Positions 1 to 13,829 of a stretch of 64,000 bases of DNA are shown here, one piece after another (the stretch's first letter is position 1; each line of letters starts with the position of its first letter). The notes under the pieces were generated by a model that had not been told where the DNA came from, did not search any database, and saw only the letters and a program-made list of their open reading frames with translations. The position numbers were made by a program, and so were the translations under genes. This DNA is from Solea solea (taxonomy: Eukaryota; Chordata; Actinopteri; Pleuronectiformes; Soleidae), in assembly GCF_958295425.1 (NCBI RefSeq), contig NC_081149.1:13908961-13972960 (forward strand). Direction: 5' to 3'.

Positions 1-1888
1 CCTTAATGGCTTTTTCTGTTTAACAAAGAAACAGGAAGACTTCATACTAAACTATTTCTTAACTACCAACACACGAGCACAGAGACGACTGACACTAGTA
101 CAACTTTGTGAACTGAATTAGCATTTAGAAATACTGGAAATTATCTCTGAACTGACTTGTTCCGTGTTTACTCCGCCTTCAAATCCCCATTTTTGAGTCA
201 GCCTAGTAAAAAAGGAGTGGGCCTGTATGTATCCTGTCCTCAACTGACCTGTGAGCTCATTTTCTAAACTACAGAGTTTACGTACACCCACAGGCGCGAA
301 ATGGCATTCGGTAACAGTTAAATATTCGACACATATTGCTGAAGTTCCATTTGTACTTTTTCTATTTCCTCTAAGTTTGTTACCTAGCAACATTTTGGGG
401 CTTCCTCATGCAGGACAGTTTCCAAAACTGTGAGTCAGCTTGGTGCAACTGCGATTATTGTTGTTTTCCAAAAGGAGTCGCTTGTTCACATCTGAATTTC
501 CTTCCTTCCATGTTAAGCATTAACATACTTGGGCACAGTCTACAAAGGCTGCATTTCTATGTTTACTTTACGGTGCATGAACGGTACATTTTTGTTTTTT
601 GGAGCAGACATCAAAAAGGGCCTTCTACTATACTTATTAATAAGACGTCATGTGAATCACTTGCCAGCACATTCATTCCTCCTCAGCTGTGAGGCCTGTA
701 TCTGGCAAATTCACCACCCTCAAGAGAAAAACAACCCCAGTGCTTATTAGAAAAAAGAACTTTGCATAACAAGTGTTGGAATGTTATGGAGTGTTACAGT
801 AAATGTGGCTCTGTTTTCACTGAAGAGACACACTTGCTGCGGGCATAAAAATTCTCCCCGCATGGTTTCTCCTCCACATGTAGCGAGAAATTCAATTGAC
901 ATGCACGGTTGGCTGTAATGGACAGAGAACATTCTAATCGAACCTTTGCCACGCTAGTGTACAAAAACTCCAATTACCAGTACATCAAGGCATGGATGTA
1001 AAAACAGGTTGGATCAAACATCAAACATCAAACAACACTTGTACAGCTTAATTGGAAAATTAACCCCTTCACCCCTGTTAGGGAGTGGAGCAGGAGCAGT
1101 GTTGCCAGGCGTATCATAATTATCGGATTTGTACCATAATTTGACCCCTCCAAATAATGGACAATGGGAGGTAGAGATGCTGTTCTGTCAGAGGTGCTTT
1201 TTTTTTTTCAACCATTCTGTTAGATTATTTCAGTAAAACTGCGTTATAATATTCACGATCTACGATAATGTGAAGCAAATGGTCCTGAGCCACGTCAGAA
1301 TGCACGTATGATCATTTTCCTCAAAATAAGATCAAAATAAGCCGCTGTTACTTCAACATTGGCAACACAATGTTAGTTTCTTTGTAACATACCTGGATAA
1401 AGCGATTCATAGTCCGATTACTCCTGCATGTACGCTTAGTCAGACTGGAATCAGACTTAGCGTACTGTGCATGCACCAAAGGTTCCTCTCTGGTTGTAAA
1501 AGGAGACGACGTATAAACTGCAGTACTGTTGCTGGAACGGAAACCATAAACAGCACAGCAAGCACTAGAGCCATGTTAGATGTACAGCAGCTACAAAACA
1601 TACAGAACCACAGGTTTTCTGTGACATAAAGGTCAACAGGAAACTGATTCACTACACACTAGCCCATAGAGAGATACAGCACCACCTACGGAGGCGGAGT
1701 CAGACGTACACATCAAATAAATGGACTTTCTCCTCTTGTATACTCGGACTCTGCAAGTTGCCCGTTTGCCTGTCCTAGTTGGACTACGGCCTTAGCTTGA
1801 TTAAACTGTGCATGTAAACTAAATGAATGAGCAGAAGCAAATTTCACTTGACATTAGGTGAGAGGATCAAAGACCTACATAAACAAAC

Positions 1889-1970
1889 AAGCATTCGCAT
1901 TCACATTCACGCTTACTGGCAGGTCCTCTAATTAGCTGTACTTCTCTCTCTGCATGTCTTTGGATTGTCA
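1889..1970 (-). mobile_element. Fragment of a dispersed teleost SINE-like repeat
   Basis: Contains ATTCACATTCACGC and later CATGTCTTTGGATTG, two segments in the same order as in the better preserved copies at 58.3 and 62.7 kb. Short and decayed. Confidence 0.35.
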
Positions 1971-3558
1971 ATACATGATGTTGAAAGAAGATTACTGTGT
2001 AAGTCTAAATAAAACCAATCATTCAATGTGATTGGGAGTTGAATTAATACTGCATGCATATACTGTATTCAGGTGGACTCAAGCTGGCTCCTGCACTCTG
2101 CGTATGCTCCGCTGATGCTGTTGGTACTGATGCTTAAAGAACTAAATATTTTGAACCTTAATGGATGGTAGAAAGACAAAGAGAGGAGCTTGACATGCTA
2201 ATTACAACTAGAGTTGTTGTCTGTGAAGCAGTTGGTCAACCAGTAAATGCCTGAAACCAACGAGCTGAAAAGGGGGGCCCACAGGAAAGAAGCTGCGGTG
2301 GACACACGTCATTCCATATATTGATTACCTTGTCGCGCTTGATTACTTGGATAAAGACCAATTAAATGGCAGAGCTGAGCTTCAACTATTGCGTTAAAAT
2401 GTTCCAAGTGGGAGGAAGATGGAATATCCGGGGGAAAACCCAAAGAAAAGGACTTATGTAAAATAAGTCTCTTTTTTTTTCCTGCTCTGCAGACAAAAGT
2501 CCCAGTTTCTAGCGTACACACACTCTCGCACACATAGAAACAAACATTTCATGGCAATGGAAACCACCAAGTTTTTTTATCCAGGACAATGATCCAGTTG
2601 GGTTTTCCCATCTTGAAAAAAAAAAAGAAATTCCTGAAGTTTTGTTTCCTCTCAGACCAGTGAGCCCTTAATGGTGGGCTTTGCTGTCATAGCACTGACA
2701 TTTGAGGTTTAGGTTTGTTATGCTGCGAGAGTCGGCGTGCAACTGGACCTGCTTTGCAGTCGGTGTGTGGGCTCTGTGGGGGCCTGCCGGGACAGTGTCA
2801 GAGTGTTCGCTGTTCACTCTGTTGTGTTTCCATGGAAGTGGCAGCAGCTGTTGCCGGAGCATTCCCCGCACCGTACACTTTCCTGCAGTCGTCAGTGGAC
2901 GTCTCCATGGCGATCACTCGTACCTCATGTCCTAACAGGAATTTTCTGTTGAGAGTCTTGTTGCAAGCAGGGGACTATTCCTGAGCCTAAAAGCTTTGAC
3001 CTTTCAGTTTTTGTCGCTGTTATTGTTGTATTGCCATGTCTAATTAGATTAGAATTGCTAGTCACTCATAAGAAGTGATAAGCTCAATGTAATACCAACA
3101 CTCATATCATATAATCTAAGTTTCCATGCTCAGTTTCCAAGTACAGGCTAAATAATTAGTGAGCTATAATCAGCTGCATCTTGGTGGTGGTGTCAGTAGC
3201 CTATACTATGGTTGTTTACATATTTGTAGAATGAATATTCGGTGATAATTATCAGTAATGACAGTAAGTATAATAATATAACTCGACTGCTATGTCAGTG
3301 TGTCTGCAGCTGCTATGGTTATATGCTTTGTTTACATAATAGATAAATACACATAGATCAAACATGACGCACGGTAACCACGTAAAAATAATTCTGTTTT
3401 CAGCAAATTTATATTAAATCCCCAACTGCAAAAACAAAATAATACTTAATATCGAGTAATTAATCATTACAGTAAGTACTGTTATTTTAAGTGTTTGCAC
3501 AGTATAAACATCAGACACTATTTTTTCATTTCATCATCTGCCAGGGTTTTTCCTTTTT

Positions 3559-3576
3559 CTCTCTCTCTCTCTCTCA
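3559..3576. repeat. (CT)n microsatellite
   Basis: Nine CT units followed by a short CA run. Confidence 0.85.
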
Positions 3577-3839
3577 CACACTCTCTCCATTTAACACCGT
3601 GATCCAGTAAGTGGCTCAACTCTTTGCTGACGTACCATCCCGGCACTCTGCGATTTGAATGCACTCAAGGTCATTGCAGGTCACCTGATGACCTCTGTTA
3701 CAGGAAGGGCAGCCTCACTAATCTCTGGTTTCAGCTTTTTTTTTTGTTCTCTTATCATAATGCTGCATCATGAGCAAACACACACACACAATCACATACA
3801 CTGAAAATAAAAGCCATGTTTTTTTCATGCAGCCGTACT

Positions 3840-3858
3840 CACACACACACACACACAC
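3840..3858. repeat. (CA)n microsatellite
   Basis: About nine CA units. Confidence 0.9.
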
Positions 3859-4499
3859 TAAGCTGTCATAGTATACTGAGTCAGTGGCTTGATGTATTGA
3901 ATGGCTCCTCTGACTGTCACATTATCAGGGAGTTTCCAGTTAACCAGCTCACTTATGGTCTACACACAAATGTGTCTTTGGGCCTGTTCTTATTCTTGTG
4001 ACTGAATTCCAGCGTTGGATCAGGTTGCATGCTCCAGACATACAAGAGCTCTCTGCAGGGAGCCAAGCTGATTCATGGAACAGCAGCAACAACATGCAGA
4101 AACATGAGTCTATGTATATGACAATAACAAATCAAGTTTCATGTGTGGAAACCTGTCATTCTGTGTATCTTGGCCCAGGAGAATCATACTGTTTTTAACT
4201 GTGGTAGTACTGCATCTGTGTTGTAGGAAACATTTAGTGTTCCAGAGGGAGCTACACAAAGTCTGATTCAATGATGGCTGGGAATTAAATGTACAGTACA
4301 AGATAGAAAATGAAAAATAGATCTGGAGCTGCGGCGTATAAGAGACCAGCCCCCTCTAAATGACAACTAAGTCTGACTGTAATGGAAGTGCATAATGCAC
4401 TTCTAAAATGCTTGGCAGCTCATTCACACTATTATTTTTGAACTTTCCTTAATGGTGTACTTAATCCTGCTTGTTTCATTTTAATTTACGACCATCATA

Positions 4500-4670
4500 C
4501 ACTGTCTTTGTCTCAATCTCAGTCTTCGTGTGTCCGCTCTGCAGTGGTTTGTGGTGACGTGTCCAGGTTGCACCTGGCCTTTCACCCTGTGTCAGCTGGG
4601 ACTGGCTCCAGCAACCTGCAACAATCATGTGGAGGATAAAGCACCAGACAATGAATGAATGAATGATAGA
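4500..4670 (+). mobile_element. SINE-like repeat (3' part)
   Basis: Reads TGTCCAGGTTGCACCTGGCC, then CAGCTGGGACTGGCTCCAGC, then CATGTGGAGGATAAAGC and ends in (GAAT)n. This is the 3' half and short-repeat tail of the family whose tRNA-headed copy sits at 62,740-63,027, here in the opposite orientation. Confidence 0.6.
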
Positions 4671-6179
4671 TTTAACCCCATCACCTGCAGACAAAAAAAA
4701 GAAAGAATGTAAAGTGTTGTAAACCTAATACATTTTTACAAATATAAATGTTTATTTTAAGTTTTTGTCTGGTGATGAGGGCCAGGACTACACCAGCTGT
4801 CGGGTGGAAAGGGAAATTAAAGAAATAAAGAACTTGAGTTGAGTTTCATTGCTACAGGCAAATTTGACCAACTCTGCATATTAATACAGAAACGTGTTGC
4901 TTAGAAGTGTCGTTCATTGAGGTGTTTTTGATACTTTGGGAGAACAATATAGCTCTAAGGCTAAAAGCTACACATAAGCTACTTCTTGAATTTGCAAAAC
5001 ATACATAATATCACCACATATTGAAAAAAGAAAACCATCTTTATCATCTAATGTTTCCTTTTTTTAACACTGACTCTCAATCACCATCTTAAAACACTGA
5101 TCTCCACAAACTGGCAAGCCATTTGCATCAGTTTTGTGTTTTATCATTCTAATATTATAGGAGTGCTCGGGTCACTTCAGTTTATGGACGTTGGGTTATC
5201 TCGTCTTAACTTCAGATTGTGTGAAGTGTTCAAATGACTTGAACGTCTGGTGTGTGTAAACAATAACGTAACATTACTCAACAATTCATTCCTTTATCCG
5301 CTTATCTACTGTGAGCCATAACCGTGACTGTAAAATAGAAATTCTCAGTAACTTCAGAGGAACAATGGCCACGCCACCATGTTACAGATGAGTATATGCC
5401 AGCTGTTTGATGACATCAGACAAACGGGGAATGGGGAGGAATTCAATTGTATTTTCTGAGAAATGGTGCTTCTGGAGAACATGTATTTGCAGACAACACA
5501 CATGAGGAAGGGTTACTGTACTGTTTTGTCCGGCACATGGTTTTGCTGATGTGACGAGGTCAGATCTAAATAAACATATGATTGGCATTATTAAAACAGT
5601 CATTTTTGCTGCCAGGGGTTTCTTAATTAAAAAAGACAAAATTCTTTAATGACTTTTCATCTTGTTCAGTTCCATTGCACTCTGGCACCAAAACACACAA
5701 AGCAAATGGCATTGAGAACACATTCCTATTCGTTCCCATTAGTGACAAATTCACATAATAAAATAAAGAAAAGACATTGTACTGGCTCACTAGTACCAAA
5801 TATCTTTCTCAATCTGACACCTCATAAGGCGTTTGCCTTTAAGCAGTTGACATGACGCATGAATTTCTATTGATTTTAGGATTATTGGAAACATTTTTGG
5901 CAAATGCATTTACTATACACGTCTCATTTTTTATTTTTTTTCCAATGCAGAAAAGTTACTCATCTTTGAGCAATGACCATACATTTTTAACATAACGAAA
6001 CGCAAATAATCTAAGAAACAAGCAGACTTCTGCAACTACACTGGGCTTTGTTTCCAGTTTAGCGGAAACCCAGCCCGTGATGGCAGAACTTGATAAATTA
6101 GGGCAGTTCACAGAGAGGACGTTCCCGTTAGCAGTGGAAAGGTCAACTGCCTGTGCGCATGAATTTTCACCAGGTTCTG

Positions 6180-6378
6180 CAGTTTCCTGCCCAAAAACAT
6201 GCAGATTTGGGGATGAGATAAATTGGACACTCTAAATTGACAATAGGTGGGAGTGTGAATGGTTGTCTCTATGTGGCCCTGTGATGGACTGACAACCTGT
6301 CCAGGTCCACGCCCTATGACAGCTGGGATTGAGGGAGCGCACCCTCATGTGGAGGATGTGGATGGATTATCTGGTGAA
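6180..6378 (+). mobile_element. SINE-like repeat (same family as 62.7 kb)
   Basis: Follows the family order: ACATGCAGATTTGGGG, GACACTCTAAATTGAC, TGTGATGGACTGACAACCTG, CAGCTGGGATTGAGGG, CTCATGTGGAGGATG, GGATGGATT tail. The tRNA head is missing or too diverged to see. Confidence 0.6.
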
Positions 6379-8369
6379 GAAAAGATTGCCTCTGTCACAT
6401 AGAAAACAATGGATGTCCGTCTGTTTTTGGCTTAGGGGACGGAGGGCCGAACAAAAGGATTGTGCAGCGGATTGGGAAAGCAAGAGCAACAGAGGCAGTT
6501 GAGGCTTCAAATGACAAGGTATAACTTGATTTAAGATTAAAGAGCATTAATATTTAAGTTAAAAACAAAGTCTAATAAACCTAAACCGCTGGTCTTCAAA
6601 CTTACCACAGGAGAACTCAAAGGAAAACCCTATACTCACCGCCAAGTATGGAAAACATCCTCCTTTGCACAGAAAGGAGCACAAACACCATCAGCGCCTC
6701 ACCAAGATGCAGCAGCTCGGCTCACAAAGGAGAGAGCAAGTGAGTGGGACTTTTCACCCTCCTTTTATCACCTCCACTATTGACCCACTCAAGACACCTG
6801 AGTCTCAGGGGGGGGAGAGTCCACCTGGGGAGGACAAAAGAGACATCCACATCAATACATCAACCAAACACTGGGGTTGTAGCAGTGCTCATTTGATGGA
6901 AAGGGCTCAGAAAAGAAAGTCACGTTCCCAAAGCATAAGTATTGTATTTCCCGTGACCTACTACAGCTTTAATGGTATCAGCATGTAGCCCTGAACTTTT
7001 ACCACCTTCTGCAGATTCATATACACAGTACATGAATACAGTACATATACATATATACTGTATATACATATATATGATCATATATATTCGTACATAAAAT
7101 TCATCACAGTTGCCTTGAAGTACACAGGTCACATGTAAATATTGTATTAGTTGGTTGTTATGGTGATAAGAAGCCACGCTCCGCAATAAATGGGCAGAGA
7201 ACTCACGTAAGCATGCTGCATTTCCACAAGCACACCCTGTGTCATGACGATATGTAGATTATTTATAGAGCAAACTGTTTGACTTCTTTTGTCACTAAAT
7301 GCTTATGTAAACACTGAAGTGTCGCCCTCTGATTAGTTTTGGCGTGTGAGCGTGAACAAACGTTGATTACGAGTGTTTCCCACAGAGACAATTTGATCAG
7401 GAAGTGAGTCAGGGTATCACCACAACAGCGCATAGCACCGAGCTTGTTAAACATGTTGCCACATCTCTTCCATTTATCACTCTCTGCTCCGTGTTATTTG
7501 ACAGCGGATTACAGTTGTCATGCAGCTTGTAATACCCTGCTCCATAAGGGTGGGTTTGTGTTTACACAAATTGTAAAAAAAAGAAGAAGATAATCAGACT
7601 GTTTGCTCATGGTGTTGTATTCAAGCGTCCTGTGCACAAACCAGCAAACACAAGTACGTCATTTTCACTCTGGGCCAGCCTACCCTGTGCCGCTTTGACT
7701 CAGAGGGTGTTTCCCGGCAGTGCTCAAGGACTCTTAGGGATTTCTTCTCAGGTGACTTTGTTTACATTCACTACCTGCTTGACATTTGCATGTGCAAACG
7801 GGTTCCTAGAAAAGGCAGAAAAAGGATCAGCAATGAAACTGAAGCGGCAACATTTCCTAAATGTGACCAAACGCGATTGTGGCCGTGTCCCCGGTTATTT
7901 ATGCACCTGTGGGGTTTGTGATAAATGTAATGAGTCTGTCACCTCACACTGTAGCTATTGTTAGTTCACTAGTGTAGGCGTATGGAACCCAGTGTGACAA
8001 GGTGGCTTTTTTTTCTTTTTTTTTTACCACAAGCCACATGACATGGATCACATTAGCAAGGTGATGTCAATATTTCACTGTGTTCACTTGTATGAGTGGT
8101 TTCCAGTAAAACTGTAGCTAGATCTCCACACTACAACAGGAACCATAGTCAGAGTAATACTGACTCAAAACATGTCTGCATGACACTATCGTCAACTGAA
8201 AATGGATAACACCTACCTACAAAGTTGTAACACCTACCTGCCTGCACATTTATTTATTTTTTTTATCCCCACCTGTTGTAGCAGAAACATAACTTATCTT
8301 GTTGTTTCACTCAGAAATGAGAATGTGAGAATGTGGTGCACTAGACGTATGAGACTGCAGTCTTGTATG

Positions 8370-8455
8370 AAGTACCTAAAAGTGATACTTGAGTAAATGT
8401 ACAAGTATCACATTTACTGTACTTAAGTATCAAACGTAATTTACTGAAATAAAAT
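8370..8455. repeat. Palindromic AGTACTTGAGTA-type repeat fragment
   Basis: Repeats of AAGTGATACTTGAGTAAATG and TACTTAAGTATC, a dispersed fish sequence. A related piece recurs at 26,880-26,915 and 27,120-27,230 around another SINE. Confidence 0.5.
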
Positions 8456-8470
8456 GCAGTTAAAAAAATG

Positions 8471-8665
8471 AGTGACGGTAGCTCAGTGGTAGAGTGACTT
8501 GTCTTTCAACTGGAAGGTTGTGGGTTTGATTCCCGGCTCCCACTAGTCTATGTGTGTGCTTGGGCAAGACACTTGGCAGCATGTTGCTCCTATCGGCTGT
8601 GAATGGCAAAAATGTAGCGTGAAAGCCATCAAGACTACAAAAATGCTCTATAAATACAAACTTCT
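8471..8665 (+). mobile_element. tRNA-derived SINE
   Basis: The tRNA-like head has an A box TAGCTCAGTGGT (8,479-8,490) and a B box GGTTTGATTCC (8,523-8,533). The body has TTGGGCAAGACACTTGG and the end is GCTCTATAAATACAAAC, as in a widespread percomorph SINE. It lies directly beside a palindromic 'AAGTACTTGAGTAAA'-type repeat (8,370-8,440). A 152-codon minus-strand ORF across it is an accident of the repeat. Confidence 0.75.
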
Positions 8666-10530
8666 TCTGATTTTGTTTGTTAGTTATGGAGATAGTTAGG
8701 GGAAATGTGGCGTGGTAAAAATAAAAGTACGGATACATGAATTTTGTATGCTTTTGCATTCGCTTCGTACATTTGCTGCCTTTGTGTATTTTAAAAATAA
8801 GCGATAAGGTCATTTTGAGAGCAGCCAGACACGCTCGTGCACATGACCATGAGTGGTAATGGCTTGAAAGTCTAATTTTGTAGTATTCCCTCATAGCCCT
8901 GCCTTTCATTTGCGTCACCCTGAAATACAGCAGAGCATGGATATAAAAGCACGCACAGAGCTGCTGAGGTGGCAGACGAGTTAGTCAAGGAGAATACAGT
9001 GAAGATGAAAGTGCAGATTTATAGTATTAACGTCTGAAGTTGAGCACAGGGGAGTGGAGTGCTTACAGTAAATCTGGAGGCCTAGAGAAGGAACAGGAGG
9101 AGCATGCCCGGAGAAGAGTCTTGAAGGGTGGGACTTGCGGGCTGTGGTGACTCAAGGCCTCTCACTGGTTGGCTCGGCTACCTGGCATCTGGAACTCATT
9201 ACTCACAGTAGCTCCATGGCAACCACCAGTTGTGGAATTGTAAACAGACTGAGATACTGGAAAGATGAGTGGGAATTAGAATTTTCCTGTTTCTTCACAT
9301 GCTCAGAGAAAATGACTAGATGCACAAACACACTCATGATTATGTGCAGTGTTCAAAAGTCCGATTCTGGCCATGCTACTGTACAAGTTGACGTGGTGAA
9401 TGTTTACAGTCCTGAAATCGAATTCGAATAATATATCGCACACTTGTTCCAGCTCTTGTGAGACAATCACATTTATGTTGCTTATGAACAAAATCTCCAT
9501 TCAAGAGTAACATTAAAAAAAAAAACACTTCTTCATGCGTCCCCTGTATAGATTTATTTAATCTAAACATTCATTTGAATTGCTGTATGATGTTTAGCTT
9601 CAGCGACGTCCCTCATTTCCTCTGTGGCTGCACATTTAGTCAGCAAAAAAATGCAGTTCCCAAAATAGTAGTTTGCCTCTTTTGGGAACTAGCAGTCACT
9701 TCAAGTCTGCTGAAGCACAACAAAACCTTCTTATGTCTAGTCGTGAGGTCATATGAGGCCACAGGGTTATAATTCTCAAAATGTAACCTGATTTATGTTG
9801 AAAATACTTGATGATGGAAAATGATCTCATCATTTACTATTATTCAAACACATTTTTCCGCCCTATTTTGTGAATGCACAGCCAAAGGACGTATCAGATA
9901 TTAAGAATGTGTGTCACGATTATTGTGTTTTCATCCAACTCGAAGAGATTTGAATTACAAATGATGTCATTTTCTAATATGTCTTCTCTGTGGGATCAGA
10001 CAGTACTTTGTACTTTCTGCATTCCCACTCGTTTTTCCCAGTCAACAAATGGTGTTTATCGTGAATCATAAATACTGTATGAGACACTTGTGCCTCAATG
10101 TTTTACCACCTTTTAGCTAGATGCACGGACAATAAATGTGCTTAGGGATGACACATGATTATACGACAGTTCAAATTCATTTGTATCACTGATTAACTAT
10201 TGAATGAGGCAGAATATAATATCCTTTTTAGTCAGGCCAAATAAAGTAGAAATACTCTTTCCAGGTTACAAGAAGCACAACTCGTACTATAAAGACACAA
10301 CAAACACATCTACACAATGATTTTTGCCTCCAGTGATGGATGTTATTTTATTGTTTTGTTGTCAAGAATTATATAATGTATAACAGTAAAGATTTGCAGG
10401 TTAAATATTTCTAATGCATGTAGGTTAGGTGTTGTATTTTGGAGCAGCAGAATATTACTTACTCCTCAAGTTGTTCACAAATGTCACATTGTCCCAGAAT
10501 AAAGTTTAAATTTAGTAAATACCATAATCA

Positions 10531-10533
<3 letters not shown>

Positions 10534-10562
<29 letters not shown>
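10534..10562. repeat. (TG)n microsatellite
   Basis: About 14 uninterrupted TG units. Confidence 0.95.
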
Positions 10563-10565
<3 letters not shown>

Positions 10566-12629
10566 AGAAATGTTATAACATGACAGGTGTGAGTAGAGCA
10601 AATTAGAAAACCCGCCATGGTAGATGCAGTGATGTCAGATTGTGCTCTAGATACAGTGATACAGTGAGTGGTTGTGGGTGGAGCGTCACTGACAAAAAGA
10701 TTCTCTAGAACCATGTGACCGTGGACTACCAGAGAATTTCTCCTGAGCTTAGCCTGAATGCTTAAATTAGTTCTCTGCTGAATGCCAGATCAGTTTCAGA
10801 TGTGTGTGCGGCTTCAGTCGTATTTCATACTTTTTAAAAAGGTCCCTGACACTTTAAACACCTGATACGGCAACACACAAACCAGTCACAGATGTTCCAA
10901 ATTATTCTGAATACTTAGTTCTATTAAGCAAAAACTACACATCACATACATCCTGTGTGTCGGGTGCAAACAATCTCGTAAAACACTCATCATATAAATA
11001 TACACAGTCGCACACATCGAGCGTTTCTCAGTATGCAAAGAGCTCGGGATTACTGGGAAGACAGGATGATTTCTCTTGAATGCTCAGCAATTTTCGAAGA
11101 AGCCTGGACCTATTTGTGATTATCACTCAGACAAAGGCTGTATTTAATACTCCATACCTCACCCTCCCCTTTTTCGACTGAAGCTGAATTCAGCTGGAAA
11201 TGCAAAACTAATGGCTAAATATTACATTGCCCTCATTTGGCCTGAATGTTTTACTTGGAAAACAAGAACTTTCCAAAGCAAAGTCTAAATCAAATTTACG
11301 GCGAGGCACGCCAACGTGTCTTCTAATAGAATGTGCATTTAATGTCAACACATTCTGGTCCTGAAGCACTCACAGTGTGCAAACCACCTCAGAGACCCTT
11401 TATTTTATTGAATCCTCTGCACTGAGCCGTATTGGCTGAGAGGAAACAGTAAAGTGCTACTAAAGCAGGTGGAGACGCAGCGCCTTCCCGTAATTATGTT
11501 TGGTACGGAGGTGATTGCAGGTTCCTCTTAATCCCTCATTTCAGCAGTTTGCAGTAAATGTGCATGTCTTCCTGGTTGTAGCCTCTCTTTGACGTTACTG
11601 TATGTGTGCAGTCGACATGTAGGATTCGCTAAAATGCTACGGATCATCTGGGAATTGTCATATTATTAGATTATGAGAGGATTGTTAAACCCTTAGGGTT
11701 TTATTTCCAGTTCTTTCTAAAAGAACCTTAAATAGAACGGCGGAAACGAAAAAAAATCATGACACAAGAAGTTTATCTCGCATGGGAAGCAAGCGACAAG
11801 AATAACAGCTGACGTTATTCTTAGAAGGAATCCCCTGTTCTAATGATAATAGCCTTTGTTGTAGCCTATTGTGCAGGTACAAAGACGGCGTGTCAAGTAT
11901 GTTGTGGTCCAGCCTTCCAAACACGTTCTTCCAAAGGTCTGGAGACATTCCAGGTGATTACTGGACGCGACGTCTCACGTGTGCACTGATAAACACACGT
12001 CGTGCCTTTGAATTCCTGTGTGCAGAGGTGTAGACGCCGCTTATACCTCTGACTGTACAACCGTAGGGTAGGGAACATTTTGTTTTTTGTCTGCGCGGTG
12101 CATGTGTGCGAGCATGTGCAAACAGCCGCAGAGAATGCAGTGTCACTCGAGAACAAAGGAGTGTACTCACACCTTATCTGAGGCCTGGATTATTCACAGT
12201 TCCGCTGAATTTAGTAGGAAGCAGCCGTCCAAACCCTTAGTAAGCAGATGTTATCGGCTTGCAAAGTAATACTCGAGACTGATGTTCAAAGGAACATTAA
12301 AGCTCTTGTATGTAATCACACACTGGCAACATGCCGGTTGTGTTCAGTGTGTCTTCGAAAAATGCAGTGTCACGTAAATGAGTGTGTTCGTGCTGCCTAC
12401 TAAATGAATTAAAAGGGCAATAATGACAAACAGTGAACTTGTGGTCTGACCCCGGCAGCATGGTATCCAAGCCCAGTGGGATGTGTGCATGTAGTGCCCA
12501 TATGTGTTTCACTCTTAGTGACAGAAACCTCAAGAGATCAAACAGAACACAGCGTTAGTCATTTCTCGCTGCCAAGTGGAAAGGGAAGTTCATCACAAGT
12601 CAAATGAAACGATGAGATCACGTTAGTTT

Positions 12630-13829
12630 CGTAGAAAAAAATAGTGCTCTTTATTATAAATTAATGAAATGTTCCTACAAATATAAATAAGTGCAAAATT
12701 GTCTGCATCAGTCTGCTTGCTTTGTCAAACTTGTCAAATATCTTCAAGCATCCACAGCCAGTGGTTTGGCCGGAGAGAGAGAGAGGAGGAAAAAAAGGTA
12801 CATCTTTACAAAAGACAGCACAATAACCATTTCATCTTCACTCATGTAAACATTGTTTTTTTAAGGAAAAAGACACACATTGACTCTTCGCCTTATTAGG
12901 AAGAGACTGACGTCATGTTTTTAATACATTCATGTGAAAGCTGTGGCTTCTCCGTCTGTGACACAGATACGGTCACATGTTTTGGTTTCACAAAAAAAAA
13001 TGTCTCACTTTTTTTTCTTTTAATATTAACATCTCAGCAGTGGTGCTGCTCTCTCTATCAAGATCCTGTGGGATTCAGTCATGTTGGTTTTTACTCAGGC
13101 ATGTTTGGCATAAACCCTTCCTTTTAAACAGAATGTCAGAAATATATATTCTTTGTACATTCAAAATAAAAAAAACTAAACTTCAGCCCTTAACCGTCAT
13201 GCTTTGACACCAATATGGGTCCAGGATGTCGGGGTCTCCTGTCGAGCGTACACTTGGTCAGAGATCCAAAACCACTGCATGGACGTTATTTCATACATCC
13301 ACGATTGTCATCCGCTGTCAGCAAAAGTCTGATCGTAAAAAGCAAGTCCAGCTTTAATGGATGAACGACTTTGTGAGGCTGGTGTGTGTGTATGTGTGTG
13401 TGTGTCACAGCACTCTGGTTAGCAGCAGCAGACAGAACCTGTGTGTCATCAGACTGTAGACAGCTGACTGAGCCTTACTTCGGTTTTCAGTAAGTTGTAC
13501 GTCACCAGGGTTTTATTCTCTCTTTCATGCCCGCCACACTACAGCAGCGGAACCGTATCTCTGTGTGTGTCAATTGTCCTCTTCAGTCTCGTGTCTCTTT
13601 TTTACCCGAAATGTGGAACCTCGAGAGAGAGACCGACGGGCTGCTAATCTGTGAGAACTTGTCAGTACAACACTGCTCCTTTGCATGAGTCCTGGGCTCA
13701 ACTGTCTCTTGTCTCTGCTCTGTCGCGACTCCTCCACACGTCTCGCCCAGCAGGGCTGCACTGAAACCGCCGAGTTTCTCTGTTGCACTCTAACGTTGCT
13801 GCTCCTTCAAGAGCATCACGCGAACGCCT
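12630..13829 (-). other. socs3: socs3 3' untranslated region
   Basis: About 1.2 kb between the socs3 stop codon and the first good minus-strand AATAAA (12,650-12,655). Just upstream of the signal lies an AU-rich motif, UUAUUUA on the transcript (plus positions 12,684-12,690), of the kind that destabilises cytokine-feedback mRNAs. A TG-rich tract at 13,381-13,405 lies inside it. The 3' end is inferred from the signal, not from transcript data. Confidence 0.6.
12650..12655 (-). terminator. socs3: Poly(A) signal for socs3
   Basis: Plus-strand TTTATT, i.e. AATAAA on the minus strand, about 1.17 kb past the socs3 stop codon. It is the first canonical hexamer that gives a typical SOCS3 3'UTR length. 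Confidence 0.55.

Larger units (their letters stand above)
1..12629. other. Gene-free flank downstream of socs3
   Basis: No ORF here has family-like sequence or a supportable exon structure. Contents: SINE fragments near 1.9, 4.5 and 6.2 kb, a tRNA-headed SINE at 8.47 kb, microsatellites at 3.56, 3.84 and 10.53 kb, and otherwise unique AT-rich DNA. Neighbours expected from human synteny (TMEM235, BIRC5, TK1) were not recognised. Confidence 0.6.

Noticed and set aside
8475..8546. Functional tRNA gene
   Set aside because: A and B boxes are present but the cloverleaf arms do not pair and a SINE body follows; it is a SINE head.
8460..8918. 152-codon minus-strand ORF
   Set aside because: Runs through the tRNA-derived SINE at 8,471-8,665; its C-terminal third is the antisense of that repeat.
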